Positions 1 through 9,793 of a stretch of 50,932 nt of DNA are shown in pieces. A program made the translations under genes and the position numbers. Position 1 is the stretch's first letter, and each line of letters opens with the position of its first letter. The DNA lies in contig JAQOTE010000020.1 of the NCBI GenBank assembly GCA_029945375.1, forward strand, positions 1 to 50,932. Direction: 5' to 3'. This DNA comes from Agaricus subrufescens (lineage: Eukaryota > Basidiomycota > Agaricomycetes > Agaricales > Agaricaceae). Under the pieces are notes generated by a model. It did not search any database, was not told the DNA's origin, and saw only the letters and a list, made by a program, of their open reading frames with translations.

Positions 1-1453
1 ACAAGTTTGTCAAGATCGCTGCAGAGAAAGCGGCGCCAAAGAAAGGTAAGACCCAGACACTTGGCTGGTCATCCAAACCGCGAGCTCTACATCCAATTGG
101 AAGAGCCTTCCAAGGCAGAGCTATTCCCCCTCCCCAACACCTCTCCACTCCAAACCGGCCGCCGTGCATGTGCATCCCGTAAGCAAACGCCGCCCAGCGG
201 ATGTGAACCAATCGCGTGCCCCCCTCCCCACCCAAACCGACATCTTGCGCCTCGGCTCTCAAAAAAGCTGAGACCGTCACTGCTCCCAAAGTCGCCCCAA
301 ATATGCCTAGGCGTAGGTGGGCTGTTGAACTCAATCCTTACGGAAATGGGCGTCCAAGGAGCGATGGCAATTTGGCTCTGTTGGTGTATACACCGACGAA
401 TTCTACGCCGGCCGAATCGTCTGAGTCGGCGTCTAAAGGACGCAAGCCGACCCTGGCCCAACAGGCCGCACAAAGAATATAAGGTGGACTCGACGGAAGT
501 CCGCCCAGTGCATTTCACCCATATACGTTCAGCCAGAGCGATTCACAGATATGGGAATCATCGTGAATAAGATGAACAGGTATCTTATCTCTATCTCTAC
601 TCAACGCCCCATTCGACCGTCACATTCAAACGGTCGTTGACTTATCTTAACTTGTTGGCCCCAAAACAGGGGTTTCACTAATGTCAGAGGGCCTACACAA
701 GGCCCTTGGCCAGATCTCACCCCAGAGGCGCCAGATCCACAGGCACTTTGCTCAATCGTCGCCCATCTCGTGGCTGCGGGCTTCGTTACTGGACTAATGT
801 GCACAATAGGAGAACCGGGGACGTGCTTAACCGGTGCCGAGTCATCGAAGGCATGAAGTCGGTTGGTCAGGTCAACGACCTCGAAGCCAAAGCCCTATTG
901 CCCCGCAGTCGTCAAGTGCAAAGGCTCTAACGACAAAGCGGTTGTATTTTTAGATGTCTGGGATTCCAAATCGGGCATCATGACCAAGCACCTCGTCAAC
1001 AAGGTATACCACATACGAGGTCGTCTCATCAAACTAGCGTACGCTCGCCAGCGTGAGTTCGTCCCACAGTGTCAAAACTGTTGGCGATGGAACCACGGTA
1101 CGTCCCGATGCCGCATTAACCACAAGAAATGCGCCAGGTGTTATCAACCCCATGACACCGAGAACCATGATATCTTCGCCCCATGCTGCGGAGAACTTAG
1201 GAAGAAACCGGAGTGGACAGGTACGTGTACTCATGCTCCAAAGTGTGTTAATTGCGGTGGCTCCCACCCCGCCAATCATTCCAACTGTGTCTATAAACGG
1301 CACCAGAACAACGAATCCTGGCATGCCCAACGCCGGATCGCTGACAATGACAAAGAAACGACCAAGCGCAACAAGCGCAAGGCTAACATCACACAGGCTT
1401 TGGAGGTACCGCCTTCACAGATCATCGAAGTCCCCTCCTCGTCCGCTGAATGA
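1..1453 (+). pseudogene. LINE copy 1 ORF1 (gag-like), N-terminal part broken by indels
   Basis: ORF1 encodes the RNA-binding partner of ORF2 in LINE ribonucleoproteins. The clean part is 863-1453. It begins in the segment whose core is LDVWDSKSG and carries three cysteine/histidine clusters: CQNC..H....C, then CARC..H, then CVNC..H....C, the usual gag-type zinc knuckles. Upstream (1-862), pieces of the same protein appear in changing frames, for example VYTPTNST near 387-410 and MNRYLIS near 570-595. Comparison with copy 3 shows several small indels there. The stop TGA at 1451-1453 overlaps the ORF2 start. The initiator lies outside the window. Confidence 0.85.
1450..1453 (+). promoter_or_regulatory. 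ATGA stop-start overlap of ORF1 and ORF2
   Basis: The ORF2 ATG (1450-1452) shares two bases with the ORF1 TGA (1451-1453). The same ATGA arrangement occurs in copy 3 (26768-26771, minus) and copy 4 (30973-30976). Overlaps of this kind are known to support termination-reinitiation in some LINEs, so coupled translation of ORF2 is a reasonable inference. Confidence 0.75.
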
Positions 1454-4400
1454 ATAGCGACGACCACTCTCACTCAAGCGGAAATCGAAAACCCGCACCA
1501 CACTCGTTAAGTAATCTCACTATTATCTCTTTTAATGCACGTAAAAGTTGGGAAACCACTTCTACGGTGCTTGACAAATGGGCCGGGTATGTGGACATTA
1601 TCATGTTCCAGGAACCCGGGTGGAAAGGTGTGCGCAGGCAACCGTCCACTAGAAACAAAATCGGGGATATGGCCTTTGGCCCCCCCATCCATCCATCATG
1701 GACGCCGCTTACTGAAGCGTTCGATAATACTAATGAGTCAAGACCCGAGCGAAGGGTTTTGACGTACATAAACAAAAGACTTGACGTTTTCAGACCACAG
1801 CTTCGCTCTGACGTCATCAAACACAGAGACGTGTCATTAGTCACTCTCCACCTTAATCGACCCCGAAATGGTATACCCAACGAGTTCAACATCCTCAACG
1901 TGTACAATGATGGCCAAACGCATGCCGCGGTACACCAACTAGCAGCAGTAAGTGAAAATTTCCCTAAATTATCACTCTGCGCCGGGGATTTCAATATCCA
2001 AGACCGGGAATGGGACGATGGAGCGGCGTCACAAGTACGGCCCTCCTCCCCTTACATGCGCCTCAAAGATTTATGCACTAACCTTGAAATTCAATACGTG
2101 TTTCCCTCTAACGGAGGGGAGCCGACTCGAATCCCGGACGACCCTAACTCAAGGGCGTCCGTAATTGATTTGGTGTTCGCTTCGGCGGGCATCATAAACA
2201 CACAGGGATTTTATTATGAAATCAAGACCAATGAAGCGGAACGGTGGGGCTCAGATCACCGACCCCTTCAAATCGAGGTACCCATCTTAGGAGAAGAACC
2301 GGAACTGAGGGGAAAATTCAAGATAGAGGCTTTCTCGGAGGAAGAAAAGGACTACGTCAACATGATCGCCATGGAGCTTGGAAAGTTAGGGCGGAGAGAA
2401 GCACCGGGGTCTGTGGAGGAACTGGTAGCGGTGATGGAACAGACGGAAGCGACGCTGGAAAGTGCGTGGTTGAAGTTTGCGGAGGAAAGGAAGCCGAGTC
2501 GACATGGGAAGAAGTGGTGGAATTCGGAGTGTAAGGAGGCCTATCAGAGGATGATGAAAAACGGGGGGTCTCGGAATCATATCGAACGGGGTAATCTCAA
2601 AAGAACCATTCGAAAAGCTAAACGCGAACACTTCGACAAGAAAATCGAGGAAATGGCAACCGATAATAAGCGACCGTGGGACCTCATGCCTTGGGTGCGC
2701 GAACGCAAGCTACCGGCCGTTGAGGCTATTCTAGACAATCAAGGACTATCGTGTAACTCCCCCGAGAAGTTATTCGACACCCTCCACTCCACCTACAATT
2801 CCGCCAACAACCGCTCTATCAATCTGGAGAAATTCACGGCGAAGGTAGACAGGATACCGGAAAGAGAATGGCCTCAGTTCTCTATCCAGGAGTTTCACGA
2901 TGGTCTCAAGGGATGCGCCAAAAATACGGCCCCAGGCCCGGATCACGTCTCATGGAGGATATGGAAACTGCTCGCATGCAGTGACGCTGTATGTGAACTA
3001 GTAGTCAAGATCGCTAATGCCTGTATCGACTTAGGACATTGGCCCAAACACTTCAAAGCCTCGATATCGGTCATCATTCCGAAACCAGGCAAATCTTCCT
3101 ATGACAAGGCCAAGTCGTTCCGGCCTATCGTCTTACTCAACACAATGGGGAAACTCATTGAAAAGATGATCGCTCGTCGACTCCAGTTCGAAGGGGTCGA
3201 AAGCGGAGCCATTCACCCATGCCAGACCGGTGGTATCATCCAGCGATCTGTCGAAGACGCGGCCACCGCCCTTACACACCACGTTCGGGCAGGATGGTCC
3301 AACAAAAAGGTAACGTCGGTCATTGCTTTCGATGTCGCTCAATTCTTTCCTTCCCTCAATCATGTCGCCCTTTCTAAAATTATCGAACATTTTGGTTTTG
3401 CAAACAAAGTTGTTTCTTTCTTCTCTAACTATTTAGTTGGTCGAAAAACTCAGTATTCCATTAACAATTTAACCTCTCCTTTCTTCGACTCTGATGTAGG
3501 TGTAGGACAAGGTAGTGCGCTTTCTCCAATTCTTTCTGCATTGTATTTAGCCCCTATTTTCCATCTTTTGGACTTATGGTTATTGGACGAGGATTCTCAT
3601 ATTCATTTTCCTTTAACTGCTTTTCTTTCTTTTGTTGACGACGGACTACTTGTTGCAACGGGGGATTGTAGATCGGACGTTTTGGACTCTCTAAAAGAGG
3701 CGTACGCCCAAATCACTTCCATACTCACTGACTTCGGTCTGATTATGGAACACTCAAAGACGGAACTCTTCAACTTTGCGGATTCCGCCCGCAACTATCA
3801 CTCGGCCGACCCTTCTCTCCCTCTCGGGTTTGCCCCATTCACCTCGACCAATCCTCTTACCCCCAAAACCATCTGGAGGTACCTTGGAATCATGTTTGAC
3901 CGCAATCTCACTTTCAAAGAGCACGTCAAATTCTACACCACGAAATCCATTTCTGCAGTCCGATGCATGAAATCTCTTGGCAATTCAGCGCGTGGACTCA
4001 CCGTCAAGCAAAAACGTACGCTATATATTTCATGCGTCCAACCAATAGCGACCTTCGGGCTTCGATGTTGGTACATTCCGGGGACCCGATGTTTTAGGAC
4101 CAACGTCAAAATGGTCGAACTTACCCATTCTCAAGGAGCTCGCTGGATTACAGGCGCGTTCCGAACCACTCCCATAGGTGGAATGAGTGCCGTGGCTGGC
4201 CTCATGCCCATCTCCATCACCCTAAAAAAGTTGTATGAGCGATCCAACATTTGTCTCAACACACTTCATCCAAACCATCCCGTTCTTACACTAGTAGAAC
4301 GGCGGAAAGCCAAGGGCTCGACCCTACACCACAACTCCTTGGAATTCAAAACCGAGGCAATCCGACAGAAGATGAAGTCCCCCCTCGACTCCATCATCAA

Positions 4401-6297
4401 CGTTCCCTGCAAAGAGATCTTCCACCCCCTCTCTGAGCACATCAAACCGGGACACCGACTCATTGATCGATACCCGGATCGCATTAAGTTCGTCCAACCC
4501 CCCGCGGACAAAGACGACTCATTTCTCTATCACCTCGATATTCATGGGGCGAACATTCACAACACCAGCGACCTCCACGTCATCACCGCAGGTGTTCATA
4601 ATCCAATCGATCCCTCCCACCCCTTGGAGAATCAGAGTCACTCCCATATCGCTTTGTCCACAGTCTTCAACGACAAAACGATATCGTCCAAAACCCGTGC
4701 CGCTGGACGCAGAGTCACGAAGGAAACACTTGTAGGATGGTCCGCATTCCTGGGCCTCCTCAAAGCGTATCGCAAATTGGAGAAAGGACTCGAAGCTAAA
4801 CGAGTTATCCTCTACACCACATCCCCGACCATCGTTCGCGAACTTATGGCGGTTTCATCCAAGCCATTCGGTAGTCAATTGTCGATTGCCGTCTCGCTCA
4901 TGTTTGAGGCTCTTGTAACCAAATTCCCATCAGTGGATATTTGTGTGAAGGGCTTCAGAGAGAGTTGGGCAACTCGACCACCGGATAGCAATGTCGGCCT
5001 CCAGCCGGCGGCTTATCAGGCTTATTGGAACGCTAGAAAAGAGCGGACCTTCACTTGGGCGGGGATCCAGTTTCCTCAATCCGCGTCATACAGATGGGCC
5101 AGAAGCGAAACCACTAAATCAGCTATCGCACTATGGCAACAAGGGTTCGACAACCCAGCGAACCGGCCGTGTTTCAAGGGACATGGCTGGTACGACACAA
5201 AATCCTGCAAAGTGGAATCTGAGAGGTTGAAGCACTGCGCTTCGTATCCGGATCACTTTTGGGTATCAAGCAGGGAATTGAGAGCGGGGCTAGCCACCTT
5301 TGCTCTGCATGATGAATTTCACGACGGTAGTTTTGGGACTGGGATGTTGAGGCCGGACGCCTCCTACTCAGACTATCAACTCCGTCCGGGGAAGAAGAAG
5401 TCTGGCCGGTTAAAACAGGGCGGTGCCGCTGGCTCAGATAGTTCGGATCGGTTAAAACAGGGCGGAGCCGCTGATCACGAAAACAGTTGTAAGTTCACGG
5501 TTGATAAACCAACTCACCTTAACCTAGGCTTATGGCTCCGCAACTATGGCGGGGTCTCAGTCGCTCATAACTCCCCCTTGTGTGCCCGTCTTGTGCGCAC
5601 AATCACCAATCACGCCCCCATTGGATCGTATCGCGCTCGATTCTTTCCGAATGAACCGTTCAAGACGTGTCCATGCTCTCCCAACTCACCTGAGACGCAT
5701 CAGCATATTCTCAACGTCTGCCCACTATTCGTCAGAAGGGCAGAACACTACTCTATCGGCGGAATTGAATCCATCCGAGGACTTATCCTATTCCTAACCG
5801 ACAATCCTAAGGCATTCGCATTCGAAGACGACTCCGATCTTCCGCGTGTGCCACGAATATGCGAACCCGACTGGCCTGCGTATTACAAGCAGGTATACCA
5901 GCAACGGAAAGACGAGAACAAGGAGAGGAGGAAGCGGAAGCGTCCTCTTCTCCCATTGGGGCCAATCTTCTATCATGAGACGATTATGAGCCAGTTTGAA
6001 ACCGTGTTCGAGGCGGATGAGTGGAGAGAGGTGTTCACGAATTCGGTAATGGAGATGAGGCCGTGGACTTGGCGGAATGTACACAAAAGGTGCAAGGAGT
6101 TTCTATTTTTTGTGCTTGTATTCGAACGATTTCTTTTCTTTCTGTTCTGCAGTAATGTACTTGTATTTCAAGTGATCGTTCTCTCTTCTTTTTCTTTTTC
6201 TCTTTCTCATATAGCGTTGACCAAGTCCGCTGGATACGTTTCTTTTGCCCATTTGTTGTTTGTTTTTTCATGTAATGTCTCGGGCCGACAGAGGTAG
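1450..6297 (+). CDS. LINE ORF2 protein: endonuclease, reverse transcriptase, C-terminal CCHC
   Basis: This 1615-residue protein would nick the target and reverse-transcribe LINE RNA there. An exonuclease-endonuclease-phosphatase domain spans about residues 23-275, with FQEPGW, NVYND, GDFN, VIDLVF and GSDHRP. The reverse transcriptase spans roughly 540-830: FRPIVLLNTMGKLIEKM, FDVAQFFP, GVGQGSALSP and the catalytic FVDD near residue 727. The region after it could be a worn RNase H fold, but no clear catalytic set is visible. CPCSPNSPETHQHILNVCP near 1407 is the C-terminal CCHC motif usual in these elements. Two RLKQGGAA repeats lie near 5410-5475. The last ~25 residues are read from sequence that is 3' UTR in the HAL family. 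This is the only uninterrupted ORF2 among the four copies. Confidence 0.93.
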   Translation: MNSDDHSHSSGNRKPAPHSLSNLTIISFNARKSWETTSTVLDKWAGYVDIIMFQEPGWKGVRRQPSTRNKIGDMAFGPPIHPSWTPLTEAFDNTNESRPERRVLTYINKRLDVFRPQLRSDVIKHRDVSLVTLHLNRPRNGIPNEFNILNVYNDGQTHAAVHQLAAVSENFPKLSLCAGDFNIQDREWDDGAASQVRPSSPYMRLKDLCTNLEIQYVFPSNGGEPTRIPDDPNSRASVIDLVFASAGIINTQGFYYEIKTNEAERWGSDHRPLQIEVPILGEEPELRGKFKIEAFSEEEKDYVNMIAMELGKLGRREAPGSVEELVAVMEQTEATLESAWLKFAEERKPSRHGKKWWNSECKEAYQRMMKNGGSRNHIERGNLKRTIRKAKREHFDKKIEEMATDNKRPWDLMPWVRERKLPAVEAILDNQGLSCNSPEKLFDTLHSTYNSANNRSINLEKFTAKVDRIPEREWPQFSIQEFHDGLKGCAKNTAPGPDHVSWRIWKLLACSDAVCELVVKIANACIDLGHWPKHFKASISVIIPKPGKSSYDKAKSFRPIVLLNTMGKLIEKMIARRLQFEGVESGAIHPCQTGGIIQRSVEDAATALTHHVRAGWSNKKVTSVIAFDVAQFFPSLNHVALSKIIEHFGFANKVVSFFSNYLVGRKTQYSINNLTSPFFDSDVGVGQGSALSPILSALYLAPIFHLLDLWLLDEDSHIHFPLTAFLSFVDDGLLVATGDCRSDVLDSLKEAYAQITSILTDFGLIMEHSKTELFNFADSARNYHSADPSLPLGFAPFTSTNPLTPKTIWRYLGIMFDRNLTFKEHVKFYTTKSISAVRCMKSLGNSARGLTVKQKRTLYISCVQPIATFGLRCWYIPGTRCFRTNVKMVELTHSQGARWITGAFRTTPIGGMSAVAGLMPISITLKKLYERSNICLNTLHPNHPVLTLVERRKAKGSTLHHNSLEFKTEAIRQKMKSPLDSIINVPCKEIFHPLSEHIKPGHRLIDRYPDRIKFVQPPADKDDSFLYHLDIHGANIHNTSDLHVITAGVHNPIDPSHPLENQSHSHIALSTVFNDKTISSKTRAAGRRVTKETLVGWSAFLGLLKAYRKLEKGLEAKRVILYTTSPTIVRELMAVSSKPFGSQLSIAVSLMFEALVTKFPSVDICVKGFRESWATRPPDSNVGLQPAAYQAYWNARKERTFTWAGIQFPQSASYRWARSETTKSAIALWQQGFDNPANRPCFKGHGWYDTKSCKVESERLKHCASYPDHFWVSSRELRAGLATFALHDEFHDGSFGTGMLRPDASYSDYQLRPGKKKSGRLKQGGAAGSDSSDRLKQGGAADHENSCKFTVDKPTHLNLGLWLRNYGGVSVAHNSPLCARLVRTITNHAPIGSYRARFFPNEPFKTCPCSPNSPETHQHILNVCPLFVRRAEHYSIGGIESIRGLILFLTDNPKAFAFEDDSDLPRVPRICEPDWPAYYKQVYQQRKDENKERRKRKRPLLPLGPIFYHETIMSQFETVFEADEWREVFTNSVMEMRPWTWRNVHKRCKEFLFFVLVFERFLFFLFCSNVLVFQVIVLSSFSFSLSHIALTKSAGYVSFAHLLFVFSCNVSGRQR

Positions 6298-6364
6298 AGT
6301 ACAGGTGATGTAAAGTACGGGGAACGCGTTATGGCACCCTTAAGGTCGATTTTGAAATAAATGC

Positions 6365-6402
<38 letters not shown>

Positions 6403-6403
<1 letters not shown>

Positions 6404-6975
6404 ACCACAAATCCTGCTCCACACTGGCTTGCAGTGAAGCATTTACTTCGCTATTTGAAGGGTACCCTGCACTACCAGCTCGTCTACAGAGGTGGTGACT
6501 CTGGGGAACTGTTTACCACCTATTCCGATGCCTCTCAGGTGGCTGCAAGGCCACAGGTCGAGCTACAGGTGGATATGTAACCATTGTCTCTGGTGCTGCT
6601 GTGGGCTGGTCCTCAAAGCGTCAGCCTTTTGTGACTCTCTCGAGCACTGAGGCCGAGTTTGTGGCTGCTGTTGAGGCTGGAAAGGAAATCAAGTGGACTA
6701 GGAACATTCTCAGCGAGTTTGGCTACCCCCAGACACTTGCTTCGACTTTATTTGTTGATAACAAGTCTGGAATCAGTGTGGCAAAGAATCCTGAGCACCA
6801 CGGGCGCATGAAACACCTGGATCTTCGGTTCTACTGGCTCTGGGAGGCTGTAGAAGAAGGAATCATCGATCCACTCTATGTTTCAACTGATCAGCAAGTG
6901 GCCGACATTCTGACCAAGGCTGTAGCACCAAAGGTGATTGATTTTGCTGTCCCGCTATTGGGACTTGGACACTAG
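6403..6975 (+). pseudogene. Copia A fragment: end of reverse transcriptase and RNase H
   Basis: This is the 3' end of a Copia polyprotein. WLAVKHLLRYLKGT is readable from about 6425 in one frame. After a one-base deletion near 6537 (TCTCAGG against TCCCATGG in Copia B) the protein resumes as GWSSKRQPFVTLSSTEAEF, VDNKSGISVAKNPEHHGRMK and ADILTKAV, the Copia RNase H signature. The stop is at 6973-6975. Its start was removed by LINE copy 1, and its own LTR follows after a polypurine tract. Confidence 0.9.
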
Positions 6976-6985
6976 ACTGCTTGGA

Positions 6986-6996
6986 TCAAGGGGGTG
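6986..6996 (+). other. Copia A polypurine tract
   Basis: The sequence TCAAGGGGGTG lies directly before the LTR start TGTTAG. The same tract precedes LTR B at 9506-9516. This is the expected position of the plus-strand primer for reverse transcription. Confidence 0.7.
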
Positions 6997-7313
6997 TGTT
7001 AGAATGCCCCAAGCATTTAGTTATTAGAGTGACTGGTTAATTTGTTTTGTGTATATCTCGACTTAGAGTACAGCGGACGCTTCCGCTCACGTGATAGATT
7101 AGTCAGCACATGTTGAACTTGCCTGTGGACGACTTAGAAGTCTTTAGCTTCTTATACTTGTCCACAGGTGAGCAATCTCTTTGTATTGTTGTTATAGCTT
7201 CTTATACTTGTCCACAGATTAACTGTGCTAATACTAGCTCAATTCTTATCCGATCCGCTCGATACTAGCGTCGTTAGGATCGCCACTGCGAACTCTACGT
7301 TCTCGTTCCAACA
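6997..7313 (+). repeat. Copia A 3' LTR (317 bases)
   Basis: The LTR starts TGTTAGAATGCCCC and ends CGTTCCAACA, the usual TG...CA termini. It holds a hairpin with stems CTGTGGAC (7123-7130) and GTCCACAG (7160-7167), and a second copy of the 3' arm about 50 bases on. Right after the LTR end the sequence is internal Copia coding sequence (Copia B). This fits insertion of Copia A into Copia B. Confidence 0.88.
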
Positions 7314-7324
7314 AGGACTTCCCT

Positions 7325-9490
7325 AGAGCCCCACTTTGAAAAATGCGTCTTTATAGGCTATCCTGCAGGCTACAAAGGCTGGAAGTTCTACAATCCAGTC
7401 ACTAAGCGTTCAGTGATCTCAGAGAGAGCTGATTTCGATGAGAGGTACTTTCCTGGCACTTCTAGAGCCCAACTCGATGCTATACCTTCATTTGCTGGCC
7501 CTCCCCCCTCCCCTGAGCCTCAGACTACTTCTGAGCATTCTCCTGCACCACCGACGTCGCATTTCGGAGTGCCACCTCTCCTAGATGAAGGGGGTGATAT
7601 TAGCCCTGTCCCTGCTCGCTTTCAGCCTCCCAGTCCGAGTTCTGCTGTTCCTCTCGAAGAGGAGACTCCTCTACCTGCTCCTCCTCCTCCTAGCCCTGCT
7701 ACTCCGCCTCCACAAGCTCCGATTCCGCTCCCTGTGACTCCTCCCACTTCTGGAGTGCCCCCTGAGCCTCCTAGAGTGCCACATCGCACTGGGCGCATTC
7801 GGAAGCCTCCTGGTGACTGGTGGAAGGTCAGACAACCTAATCTGCCTGCTAGAGACCCAGAAGATGACAATGAAGCTGCTCTCTCAGTGGATACTGACTT
7901 CCACGAGGTTGAGTTTGCTGGAGCTGTTTCTACAGCTGATCCTCGCACCTACAGGCTGGCTATGCAGTCCCCTGACAGGGAACACTGGGTCGATGCTTGT
8001 AACACTGAGATATTCAATCTCGAGGCTAACAGGACCTGGGAACTCACTGAGCTGCCTCCTGGTAAGAAGATAGTCAACTCTGGCTGGGTCTTCAAGGTGA
8101 AAAGGCATGCCGACGGCTCTATTGAGCGCTATAGGGCTCGTCTTGTTGCTAAGGGCTTCTCCCAACGTCCTGGATTCGATTACACCGAGGTCTTTGCCCC
8201 TACATTTCGTCCTGCCTCTCTGAGACTCATTATAGCGCTGGCTGCTAGAGAGGGCTACAAAATGCGCTCTGTTGACATCTCCTCTGCCTTCACCTATGGG
8301 GAACTCGAGGAGGAGATTTATATGAGGCAACCAGAGGGCTATCACACTGGGGGCCCTAATATGGTCTTCAGGCTCCGGAAATCGCTTTATGGCCTTAAGC
8401 AGGCTGCCAGACAGTGGAGTAAGAAGCTCCGAGGTGTTCTAGAGGGTATTGGCTACTCCAGACTTCGCTCCGACAACTCCATTTACATCTATTCCAAGGG
8501 AGACATTAAGGTCATTGTACCAGTCTTCATTGATGACATTACCCTAGTCTCTAAAAGCGATGCAGCCATGGCCTCTGCTGTCTCAGAGCTGTCTCGGCAC
8601 TTCAAATTGCGAGATCTAGGCTCTACCACTCTTCTACTGGGCATTCAGGTGAAGCAGGATCGCTCTAATCGTTCTATCTCCCTCTCCCAAGAGCACTACA
8701 TCAAGGAGCTGCTAGAAAGGTTCAATATGGACGATTCTAACTCCCTTTCCACCCCTCTACCTCCTGGCTCTGAGCTCTCGGACATTATTCCCTCACTCGA
8801 GGAGCAGGCTGAGATGAAGTCTGTTCCCTATCTCTCTGCTGTAGGTGCCCTGCAGTATCTGGCCACCATGACTCGTCCCGACATTGCCTATGCAGTCTCC
8901 TACCTCGGGAGATTCAACCACAATCCTGCTCCTGCCCATTGGCTTGCTGTAAAGCATTTACTTCGCTATTTGAAGGGCACACTGCACTACCAGCTTGTGT
9001 ACGAGGTAGTGACTCTGGAGAGCTGTTTACCACCTATTCTGACGCTTCCCATGGTGGCTGCAAGGCCACAGGTCGAGCTACAGGTGGTTATGTGACTCTA
9101 GTGTCTGGAGCTGCTGTAGGATGGTCCTCAAAGCGTCAGCCCTTTGTGACTCTCTCGAGTACTGAGGCTGAATTTGTTGCTGCTGTCGAAGCTGGAAAGG
9201 AGATCAAGTGGACTAGGAACATCCTGACTGAGTTTGGCTATCACCAGACACTTCCCTCAACGCTTTTCGTGGATAACAAGTCTGGGATCAGTGTAGCCAA
9301 GAATCCTGAGCACCATGGGCGCATGAAACACCTAGATCTTCGGTTCTATTGGCTCCGCGAGGCTGTAGAAGATGGAGTCATTGATCCTCTCTATGTATCC
9401 ACTGACCAGCAAGTTGCGGACATCCTAACCAAGGCTGTATCAAGGAAAGTTGTTGACTTTGCTGTGCCGTTGTTAGGACTTGGAGCTTAG
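7325..9490 (+). pseudogene. Copia B pol fragment: integrase end, linker, reverse transcriptase, RNase H
   Basis: Coding begins right after the Copia A LTR with PHFEKCVFIGYPAGYKGW, the end of the integrase region. A proline-rich linker follows (about 7480-7800). The reverse transcriptase has SVDISSAFTYGELEEEIYM, YGLKQAARQW and FIDD (in place of the common YVDD). The RNase H has TYSDASHGG, STEAEFVAAVEAGKEIKW and HHGRMKHLDLRFYW. One base is missing near 9003 (GTACGAGG where the minus-strand Copia C has the equivalent of GTACCGAGG), so the last 160 codons lie in another frame. Gag, protease and most of integrase are absent. It is not functional as it stands. Confidence 0.92.
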
Positions 9491-9516
9491 TATGGACTGG
9501 TTGGATCAAGGGGGTG

Positions 9517-9790
9517 TGTTAGACTGCCCCAACAGTCTTGTATATGGACTTAGAGATGGTACGACTTTCTGATCATGTGATATATTAGTAAGCACATGTT
9601 GAACTTGTCTGTGAACGCTCTAGAAGCCCTTAGCTTCTTAGACTTGTTCACAGGTGAGTATAGAGTTCTGTATATTCATAGATAGCTTCTTAGACTTGTT
9701 CACAGGATTGCTCAATCAATTCTTATCCGATTCACTCGTGACTACCACTGTTAGAACCGTCTCCGCACGCGCTACGTTCTACGTCCAACA
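9517..9790 (+). repeat. Copia B 3' LTR (274 bases)
   Basis: It starts TGTTAGACTGCCCC and ends ACGTCCAACA, preceded by the same polypurine tract as LTR A. It belongs to a related but distinct subfamily, and has the hairpin arms CTGTGAAC (9609-9616) and GTTCACAG (9646-9653). Its end abuts the truncated HAL H1, which suggests Copia B inserted into H1. Confidence 0.88.
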
Positions 9791-9793
9791 GTT

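Larger units (their letters stand above)
1..6402 (+). mobile_element. LINE copy 1, 5' end outside window
   Basis: Two-ORF non-LTR retrotransposon of the Tad/L1-like type. In order it has a broken ORF1, an intact ORF2, a short 3' UTR with AATAAA near 6355, and a 37-base poly(A) at 6366-6402. The sequence after the tail (from 6403) is Copia RNase H coding sequence, so this copy inserted into a Copia element. Its extreme 3' end reads AAATAAATGCC then A(n). It lacks the CATTGATTAC that precedes the tail in copies 2, 3 and 4. It is the least damaged ORF2 in the window. Confidence 0.93.

Noticed and set aside
1053..1457. 134-codon ORF overlapping LINE ORF1, also seen in copies 3 (26764-27180) and 4 (30576-30980)
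   Set aside because: It is the out-of-frame reading of the zinc-knuckle region. Its recurrence comes from shared nucleotide sequence.
4700..4850. A functional RNase H domain in LINE ORF2 after the reverse transcriptase
   Set aside because: The position and general pattern would fit, but no DGS-type or other catalytic set can be identified, so only a degenerate fold can be suggested.
7313..7325. Self-integration (suicidal insertion) of Copia cDNA as the cause of LTR-to-internal junctions
   Set aside because: Possible, but ordinary nested insertion of one Copia into another explains the junctions at 7313, 9790, 16507 and 17092 without extra assumptions, and the other ends are not in view.
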